From NCBI GenBank assembly GCA_000720995.1, contig JOEL01000026.1, forward strand, positions 1 through 64,000: a DNA stretch of 64,000 bases, read 5' to 3'. This stretch comes from Streptomyces celluloflavus (GTDB taxonomy: Bacteria > Actinomycetota > Actinomycetes > Streptomycetales > Streptomycetaceae). This document shows, one piece after another, positions 40,599 through 46,091 of this stretch (positions within the stretch are counted from its first letter, which is position 1; the number at the start of each line of letters is the position of its first letter). The position numbers and the translations under genes were made by a program. The notes beneath the pieces were generated by a model. The model saw only the letters and a program-made list of their open reading frames with translations. It did no database searches and was not told where the DNA came from.

Positions 40599-40691
40599 TC
40601 ACAGGTAGAGCTGTCGCTTACAGGCGCGGCAGTAGATTTTGCCGTCGCGCTTCTCGGTCTGCCTGTGCTCACACGTCTTGGTCTTGGTCAT
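40599..40691 (-). CDS. 30-residue zinc-finger peptide
   Basis: A very small ORF, MTKTKTCEHRQTEKRDGKIY then CRACKRQLYL, with Cys-X-His and Cys-X2-Cys ligands that could hold one zinc ion. It starts in an ATGA overlap with the preceding gene and so is translationally coupled. Similar tiny zinc-finger proteins accompany WhiJ-type islands in Streptomyces. Function unknown. Confidence 0.65.
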   Translation of the reverse strand: MTKTKTCEHRQTEKRDGKIYCRACKRQLYL

Positions 40692-41080
40692 CGCGCCGCC
40701 CCGAGCGGCAGGGCGGGGTACGGGTCACGCTTGCGACGGGGTGCCCGGTGACGACCGCCGGAAACGCCCGCAGGCAGCGCGCGCGGCGGCACGTGGGCAG
40801 GAACAGCGAGCGTGGCGGACTGCGCGGCGCGGTCGCCGTACCCGTCCTGCCCGTGCGCCTGGGCGCGCACCATGTGGTCAAGCTCCGCGATACACGCGCC
40901 ACAGGCGTAAACGTCCCCCGTCGCGCCGGGCGTGGCCACAGAGCCGACCCACAGCACGGCCACGCCCTCACGGCGGCAGTACAGCCAACACACCCCCTTC
41001 TCCCATGCGTTACCGTCGCTCGTCTGCGCGACCAGGGGCCACGCATCACGCCACGAGTGCTCAACAGCCGGGGAGAACAT
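40688..41080 (-). CDS. Hypothetical protein with a CWxYCRR and CGxC zinc-like site
   Basis: A 130-residue protein starting MFSPAVEHSWRDAWPLVA at an ATG that overlaps the stop of the preceding (frameshifted) gene as TGATG. CWLYCRREGVAVLWVG (near residue 37) and VYACGACIAELDHMV (near residue 64) supply a Cys set for a metal site. The last 40 residues are Arg/Pro-rich. It is coupled to the zinc-finger peptide downstream. A much longer open frame upstream to 41353 is an accident of the frameshift. Confidence 0.7.
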   Translation of the reverse strand: MFSPAVEHSWRDAWPLVAQTSDGNAWEKGVCWLYCRREGVAVLWVGSVATPGATGDVYACGACIAELDHMVRAQAHGQDGYGDRAAQSATLAVPAHVPPRALPAGVSGGRHRAPRRKRDPYPALPLGAAR

Positions 41081-41353
41081 CACGCCATACCCCTGTCCGC
41101 CCCCAGCAGCGCGCCCGGCTCCGCCGGGGGCCGCATGACCGCGTAGTCGCCGAAGTTCCGGCGGTACCGCCGGTGTCCGGTCTCCTGCGTGTGCGCGCTG
41201 CCACTCCTCGACCGGACGCGGGCCGCTGTGCGTGCCGGACTGCGCGCCGCACTCCGATTCGTCGCCGGATACGCAGCGCGCTTCGTACTCCGTTTCCGCC
41301 GTCTGGTCCTGCTCGATGGTGAACGGGACGTAGCGAAACACGCGCCGGGTCAT
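41080..41353 (-). pseudogene. DUF7848-like small protein with a frameshift in an AC tract
   Basis: The ORF starts MTRRVFRYVPFTIEQDQTAE and continues to CVSGDESECGAQSG and EEWQRAH, matching my memory of DUF7848 proteins. The expected continuation TQETGHRRYRRNFGDYAVM is present but in another frame. The shift falls in CACACGCAG, where loss of one AC from CACACACG would explain it. The shifted frame ends at a TGA that overlaps the next ATG (TGATG), showing it was the original reading frame. It may be a true pseudogene, a slippage site or a sequencing error. Confidence 0.6.
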
Positions 41354-41604
41354 GCCCCCGCCCCCTGTCGGCGCGCGTCCCCGGTGGGCCGGAGCACGGC
41401 GGCGAGCGCGCGAGCCGTCGCCACGTTGCAGCGCCCCAAGTCGATCAGCGCGAGCGGGTCAGACCCCGAGCAGGAAGCGACGTCGAGCCCGAGGGACGGC
41501 AGTTTCACCCCCGCCGCCTTGAGCGCGTTGCGCAGCTCGTCGCGCGCCCGCTCAGCGTCTCTGACCTTGTCCGTGGCCGTCTGCTGCCTGCCTGCCGTCG
41601 CCAT
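41350..41604 (-). CDS. Small helical protein (84 aa), first gene of the operon
   Basis: An 84-residue protein with a charged helix (TDKVRDAERARDELRNALKA, residues about 10-29). It starts at the ATG at 41604, which has GGAG 8 nt upstream; a GTG at 41613 is in the same frame but lacks spacing. It overlaps the DUF7848-like ORF by ATGA. It heads the minus-strand series leading toward the peptide genes and faces the WhiJ-type gene at 41744. Confidence 0.72.
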   Translation of the reverse strand: MATAGRQQTATDKVRDAERARDELRNALKAAGVKLPSLGLDVASCSGSDPLALIDLGRCNVATARALAAVLRPTGDARRQGAGA

Positions 41605-41743
41605 GTGTGCCACTCCGTACGCTGATGGATACCCGTCTCACATGCTCTGCGTGACCTTCCGCTCACAGAGTGGCCTCGGAGTGCGTACGCTCAACAGGTC
41701 TGGAGCCATGCCAACGCAGCAGGAATAGCGGGGAGTTGAACGC

Positions 41744-42574
41744 GTGAGCGAGGGAGCTGACCAGGCACGGGAACCCGCGAACGGTGCCGCGTACTTCGGT
41801 GAGGAGACAAAGGCGCTGCGGGAGGCCCTGGGGCTGTCACAGGAGAAGTTCGCGGACAAGCTGCACTATCAGCAGGCACAGGTGAGCAAGGTCGAGAACG
41901 GAACCGTGCTCGCGTCCGCAGCCTTCGCGGAAGCCATGGATCGGGTGGCCGGCACGCCCGGCGTGTACGCCCGCCTCCGCGCCAAGTTGAGCAAGCACGG
42001 ATACCCCGATTGGTTCGTGCCGTACATCACCCTTGAAGAGTCCGCGAGCGGGATCACGGACTACTCGTGCACGTTCCTCATGGGTCTGTTGCAGACTCCG
42101 GAATACGCGAAAGCCGTCTTCCGCGCCGCCCACCCGCGCGAGACAGACGACCAGATCAATGAGCGCGTGGAGCGACGCATAAGGCGGCAGGAGGTCCTGG
42201 AGCGCGACGCGCCCCTACTCTTGTGGGTCGTGATCCATGAAGCCGTCCTGCGTACGTGCGTGGGTGGGCGGTCCGTCATGATCAGGCAGCTTGAGCACCT
42301 GGCCGCGCAGGCGGCCCCACCCCACGTCACGCTACAAGTGCTTCCGTACGAAGCGGGTGCCGCGCCCAGCCATCTGCCGTTTACGCTGCTCTCGTTGAAG
42401 GACGCGCCCCACGCGGTCTACACCGAGACGCCCACCCATGGTGGTCAAGTGGAAGACACCCCTAGTGTGGTGGCGGCAGCCGTCAGCAAGTTCGATCGGC
42501 TTCGGATGGCAGCGCTGTCCGAGGAAGAGTCGCAGACCCTGATTCGCAAGATCATGGAGGATCACGCCAGATGA
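41744..42574 (+). CDS. WhiJ/Scr1-type helix-turn-helix regulator (XRE + DUF5753)
   Basis: A 276-residue protein: XRE helix-turn-helix LGLSQEKFADKLHYQQAQVSKVEN (residues about 28-51; partial), then DUF5753 with TFLMGLLQTPEYAKAVF near residue 107. The GTG start has GGGGAG upstream. It overlaps the DUF397 gene by 4 bp and is divergent from the small-gene/peptide operon, so it is the likely local regulator. The 139-bp divergent gap contains two CGTACGCT copies (about 41616 and 41683) that could be binding sites. Confidence 0.92.
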   Translation: MSEGADQAREPANGAAYFGEETKALREALGLSQEKFADKLHYQQAQVSKVENGTVLASAAFAEAMDRVAGTPGVYARLRAKLSKHGYPDWFVPYITLEESASGITDYSCTFLMGLLQTPEYAKAVFRAAHPRETDDQINERVERRIRRQEVLERDAPLLLWVVIHEAVLRTCVGGRSVMIRQLEHLAAQAAPPHVTLQVLPYEAGAAPSHLPFTLLSLKDAPHAVYTETPTHGGQVEDTPSVVAAAVSKFDRLRMAALSEEESQTLIRKIMEDHAR

Positions 42575-42783
42575 GCAGCACGCCCGGCCCTCAGCCCGTG
42601 CGGTGGATCAAGAGCACCTACAGCGGCGGCGACGAGGGACAGTGCATCGAATGGGCTCCCGACCACGCACGCGCAACGGGTGAGTTCCTGGTCCGCGACA
42701 GCAAGGACCCGGACGGCCCGCACGTGGCCCTGACCGGTGAGGGGTTCGCCGGTCTTGTGGAGCTCGCCAAGCACCACGGGTGA
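42571..42783 (+). CDS. DUF397 protein
   Basis: A 70-residue DUF397 protein with VRWIKSTYSGGDEGQCIEWA (residues about 9-28) and VRDSKDPDGP near residue 41. It is coupled to the WhiJ-type gene by an ATGA overlap and forms the standard regulator/partner pair. A hairpin at 42813-42836 follows. Confidence 0.92.
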   Translation: MSSTPGPQPVRWIKSTYSGGDEGQCIEWAPDHARATGEFLVRDSKDPDGPHVALTGEGFAGLVELAKHHG

Positions 42784-42812
42784 CCCGCGCCCCTACAGGC
42801 CCCCGAGTGACC

Positions 42813-42836
42813 GGCCCTCGCCACGCGGCGGGGGCC
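42813..42836 (+). terminator. Hairpin after the WhiJ/DUF397 pair
   Basis: GGCCCTCGCC (42813-42822) pairs with GGCGGGGGCC (42827-42836) with one G-U pair and a 4-nt loop, 29 bp after the DUF397 stop, followed by GTTAT. Confidence 0.7.
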
Positions 42837-42953
42837 GTTATCATGCCGGCTTACGGCGCGAATCCCGCGCCGTACCGGCTGACCTGCAATGCCTCACGCT
42901 CCGCCACGTTGGTCCTGACGCGGGCGCCGGCCGCGGCCCCCGCCCCCCACGCG

Positions 42954-43547
42954 CTACCCCGGCTGCGGGGGCGTCCAGGACGGGTGGCGGCCGCTGAGGG
43001 CCACCACGCGGTCGAGGAGCGGTGCGTCGTCCGGCACGGGGACGGCCGGGCCGAACAGGGGGCCGCGCCCCGGATCGTCGGCCGACGGTGCGAGCAGCGC
43101 GTACGACACGCCGAGGCTCGCCGCGTCGGGCGCGTACGGCTGCCCCGTGGCGCGGGCGAGGTCCCAGCCGTGCAGCACGAGTTCGTTGAGTGCGACCCGG
43201 CCCGCGATGGCGCCGGGCAGATCGACCCCGCCCGCCCGGGTCTCGCCCTGCCAGGCGGCGGGGGAGTGCCAGGCCGCCGCCAGTTCGGCGAGGTTGCGGT
43301 CCAGTACGCCGCGCCAGTCGGCGGGTACGTCCGGCAGTGCCGCGGTGGGGCTGGTGTCCGTCGTCGGCCCGAGGTTCTTCCACGCCGCGTCCCGGAAGGC
43401 GGTGGTGAGACCGATGAGATGCCCCAGCAGATGGCGTACGCGGTACCTCTCGCACGGCGTGGGCGCCTCCAGCTCCCCGTCGCCGATGCGCGCCGCGAGC
43501 CGTGCCACCAGCCGGGTCTGTGCCGTGAAGTCGATGGTCTCGGTCAT
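42954..43547 (-). CDS. TIGR03086/mycothiol-dependent DinB-fold protein
   Basis: A 197-residue protein of the MDMPI/DinB_2 group: PTPCERYRVRHLLGHLIGLT near residue 30 carries the first metal-ligand His, ALNELVLHGWDLARATGQP near residue 120 the others. Such proteins use mycothiol in thiol-transfer or isomerase reactions, or are of unknown use (TIGR03086). ATG at 43547 with GGAAG upstream; the open frame to 43733 is not needed. A single gene. Confidence 0.88.
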   Translation of the reverse strand: MTETIDFTAQTRLVARLAARIGDGELEAPTPCERYRVRHLLGHLIGLTTAFRDAAWKNLGPTTDTSPTAALPDVPADWRGVLDRNLAELAAAWHSPAAWQGETRAGGVDLPGAIAGRVALNELVLHGWDLARATGQPYAPDAASLGVSYALLAPSADDPGRGPLFGPAVPVPDDAPLLDRVVALSGRHPSWTPPQPG

Positions 43548-43753
43548 GGTCCGTGCTTCCTTCCGTCCCGCCGGGGCCGTCCGTCCCTGCCGGCCTGTCC
43601 CCAGTGAAGCCCCCCACGGCGCCCGGAACTCACCGCCACACCGCCACCGCTCCACACCACCCGGACCCGGTCCCGGCCCGATGGCCGCGCGCACGGCCCC
43701 TTCGAGGTGCGTACGGCCCGCGTACGACCCCACTCACCCTCGGTACGGCCCGC

Positions 43754-45370
43754 CTACCGCCCGTACCGCTCCCGGAGCGCCGCCTTGAGGACCTTGTGCA
43801 GCGGGCCGCCGCGCGGCAGGGCGTCGGTGACCTCCAACTGCTCCGGCAGCTTCTGCGTCATCAGTCCGGCCGCCCGGAGATGGGCCGTCAGCGTGGCCAG
43901 GGTCGGCGCCGGGGCCGCCGGGTCGGTGAGCGTGACCACCGCGCAGACCCGCTCACCGCGCTCCCGGTCCGGCAGCCCGATCACCGCCGCCTCCGCCACC
44001 GCCGGGTGTGTGTGCAGCAGCTCTTCGACCTCCTGCGCCGAGATGTTCTCGCCCTTGCGGATGATGATGTCCTTGAGGCGCCCGGTGAGGACGAGATGCC
44101 CGTCGGGGCGGAGCAGGCCCAGGTCGCCGGTGTGGAAGTAGCCGTCGGCGTCGAACGCCTCGGCGGTCAGCGCCGGGTCCGTATAGCGACGGAAGAGCAT
44201 CGTGCCCTTGAGCGTCACCTCGCCCGGCTCCCCGGTCGCGGCCTCGCTCCCGTCCGGCCGGGCGATCCGCACCCGCGCGCCCGCCACCGGCCTGCCCACG
44301 GTCCGCGACAGCTGCTCGTCGCTGTCGTACGGAGTGCCCATCGCGATCATCGGGCTCTCCGTCATGCCGTACCCGTGCACGATCGCGCACTCCAGTTCCC
44401 GGCCGGCCGCCGCGTAGAGCTCGGGCGGCAGCGGCGCCCCGCCGCCGGACAGCAGCCGCAGCGACGGAATCAGCCGGCCGGCCGCCGGGTCCGCCCGCCG
44501 GTGGCGGCGCGACTCGTCCAGGAACGCCTGGTAGAACGCGGTGCTGCCGCCGGCCATCGTCACCCCGTGACGGCGGTAGACCGCGGCCGCCTCCGCCGGC
44601 CGGAAGGTGTCCAGGACGACCGCCGGGAACCCGCTGACCAGCATGGCGATGACGTAGTCCGGACCGGCGATGTGCGCGTACGGGAAGGCGATCGAGCCGA
44701 TGTCGTGCGCACCCATGCCCAGCGCGGTGGCGAGCCCGACGCCACCGGCGATCAGACCGGCGTCGGTGTGCTCGACGCCCTTGGGGACGGCGGTGGTACC
44801 GGAGGTGTAGTAGATCCAGGCCGTGGCGTCGGCACCGCGGCCCCCGCCGGTACCGCCGTGCTTTATCCCCGTCCCGCCGGCCGCCGCCCCTTCACCATCC
44901 GCTTCCCGGCCGCCCCCCGCCCCACCCCGCGCCCCGGCCGCCGGCAGCCCGTCCGCCGTCGAGATGACCCGCACACCGTCCCCGGCCACCTCGTGTGCCA
45001 TCGCGGTGTAGTCGAAGCCCCGCCACCGACCCGGTACGAGCAGGTACTCCGCCGCAGAGTCGGCGAGGATGAAGCCGACCTCGCGCTCCCGGTGGAGGGG
45101 GATGACGGGTATCTGTACGGCCCCGAGCCGGGCCAGCGCGAGCGAGGCGATCACCGTCTCGATCCGGGTCGGCAGCTGCCACGCCACCCGTGTCCCGGCC
45201 CCGATCCCCAGCTCCCGGAACCCGGCCGCGGCCCGCAGCGCCTCGTCCCTGACCTCGTCGAAGGTCACGCGCCGCCCGTCCCCGTCGAAGAACATCGGCG
45301 CCCCGTACGAGGCCCGTGCCCGGTAGTCGACCAGTTCCCAGAGCGTCTGTATGCGAGCGGACTCAAACAC
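43754..45370 (-). CDS. Acyl-CoA ligase (AMP-forming), member of the CTGAC regulon
   Basis: A 538-residue ANL ligase with WIYYTSGTTAVPKGVEH (residues about 188-204), HGYGMTESPM and the hinge KDIIIRKGENISAQEVEE; the C-terminal LPRGGPLHKVLKAALRE keeps the Lys but has a variant A10 motif. It resembles cyclohexanecarboxylate- and medium-chain acid-CoA ligases. GTG start at 45370, AGGAGG 8 nt upstream. Its promoter (CTGACG, 18 bp, TACAGT on the minus strand) contains the operator at 45464-45478. Confidence 0.92.
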   Translation of the reverse strand: MFESARIQTLWELVDYRARASYGAPMFFDGDGRRVTFDEVRDEALRAAAGFRELGIGAGTRVAWQLPTRIETVIASLALARLGAVQIPVIPLHREREVGFILADSAAEYLLVPGRWRGFDYTAMAHEVAGDGVRVISTADGLPAAGARGGAGGGREADGEGAAAGGTGIKHGGTGGGRGADATAWIYYTSGTTAVPKGVEHTDAGLIAGGVGLATALGMGAHDIGSIAFPYAHIAGPDYVIAMLVSGFPAVVLDTFRPAEAAAVYRRHGVTMAGGSTAFYQAFLDESRRHRRADPAAGRLIPSLRLLSGGGAPLPPELYAAAGRELECAIVHGYGMTESPMIAMGTPYDSDEQLSRTVGRPVAGARVRIARPDGSEAATGEPGEVTLKGTMLFRRYTDPALTAEAFDADGYFHTGDLGLLRPDGHLVLTGRLKDIIIRKGENISAQEVEELLHTHPAVAEAAVIGLPDRERGERVCAVVTLTDPAAPAPTLATLTAHLRAAGLMTQKLPEQLEVTDALPRGGPLHKVLKAALRERYGR

Positions 45371-45463
45371 GGCGCGCCTCCTGGCTGCGAGAGGAGCGGA
45401 GCCGGGCGGGACGGGCCCGGGGCGGCTCCGGCGGGGCCGGACGGCGCGACTGTAGCAGCGAAT

Positions 45464-45478
45464 CTGATGGGGCGTCAG
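45464..45478. promoter_or_regulatory. CTGAC-N5-GTCAG operator, acyl-CoA ligase gene
   Basis: CTGAT (45464-45468), 5 bp, GTCAG (45474-45478): one mismatch. On the minus strand the repeat supplies CTGACG as the -35 hexamer, with TACAGT 18 bp downstream as -10, 94 bp before the ligase start. Confidence 0.75.
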
Positions 45479-45569
45479 GAGTCCGGGGCGGGAGCCGACG
45501 GCCCGGTGGCCAGGGGTACGGAGGTCCCCGCCCCCGCGGCCTCAGGGGCGAACGGCCCCGGACATGCCA

Positions 45570-45619
45570 CAGGGGCCGGTCTCGATGGCCCCCCTCCGTG
45601 CCATCGAAACCGGCCCCTG
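45570..45619 (-). terminator. Long hairpin terminator after afsS
   Basis: A 19-bp stem (45570-45588 / 45601-45619) with one mismatch that becomes G-U in the minus transcript and a 12-nt loop. It lies 47 bp after the AfsS-like stop codon, separating it from the acyl-CoA ligase promoter. Confidence 0.85.
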
Positions 45620-45666
45620 CGATCCCCCCGGAATGCCCGGTGAACCGGTGACCTGGTGGTGCAGTC

Positions 45667-45879
45667 TCAGTTCTTCGGGTCGGCAATGGGCCGGTGGCTG
45701 TCCTTGGGGACGATGACGGTGTCACCCTGCACCGGAGTCTGCACCGGGGTCGGTGCGGGTGCCGGCCGGTGGCTGTCAGGCATGATCGCGTCCATGCCGA
45801 TCAGCGGACGGTGGCTGTCCAGCGGCTTGAGGATGTCCTTGTCCTTCGCCGGCGGCTGGGTCTGGCTCTCGGTGGTCAA
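45667..45879 (-). CDS. afsS: AfsS-like small regulator with three DSHRP repeats
   Basis: A 70-residue protein with three DSHRP motifs (residues about 21-25, 35-39, 60-64), each preceded by a Pro within two residues. This is the hallmark, as I recall it, of AfsS, the small sigma-like activator of antibiotic production. Start at the TTG at 45879 (AGGAG 9 nt upstream). It lies downstream of and on the same strand as the AfsR-like gene, as in S. coelicolor. Expected to be activated by AfsR through the direct repeat at 46047-46064. Confidence 0.8.
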   Translation of the reverse strand: MTTESQTQPPAKDKDILKPLDSHRPLIGMDAIMPDSHRPAPAPTPVQTPVQGDTVIVPKDSHRPIADPKN

Positions 45880-46046
45880 TGCAATCAACTCCTGTATGTG
45901 GGCGGTACACGATCCGCCCGGCCGGTAACTCCCCCGAGGATCGCCGGACGGGCGGATCAAGGCCGATCACCATACGGTGGGGCCACGTCACCGAGCCGCT
46001 TGCCCCCCGAGGCGGCGGATCGGGTACGTAGAGAGTGGCCGGTGTT

Positions 46047-46064
46047 GATGAACGATCGATAAAC
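46047..46064 (-). promoter_or_regulatory. Putative AfsR/SARP direct-repeat box upstream of afsS
   Basis: On the minus strand GTTTATC and GTTCATC repeat with an 11-bp period (plus-strand GATGAAC 46047-46053 and GATAAAC 46058-46064). SARP regulators bind heptamer direct repeats with this spacing just upstream of the -10 box. It lies about 170 bp before the AfsS-like start and just after the afsR stop, the correct place for AfsR control of afsS. Confidence 0.5.
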
Positions 46065-46091
46065 GCCGACGACTATGAGCGGGACCTGCGG

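Noticed and set aside
40688..41353. Single 221-residue protein covering the DUF7848-like start and the Cys-rich downstream protein
   Set aside because: The middle third is out of frame with the recognisable DUF7848-like continuation, and the TGATG junction shows two separate genes.
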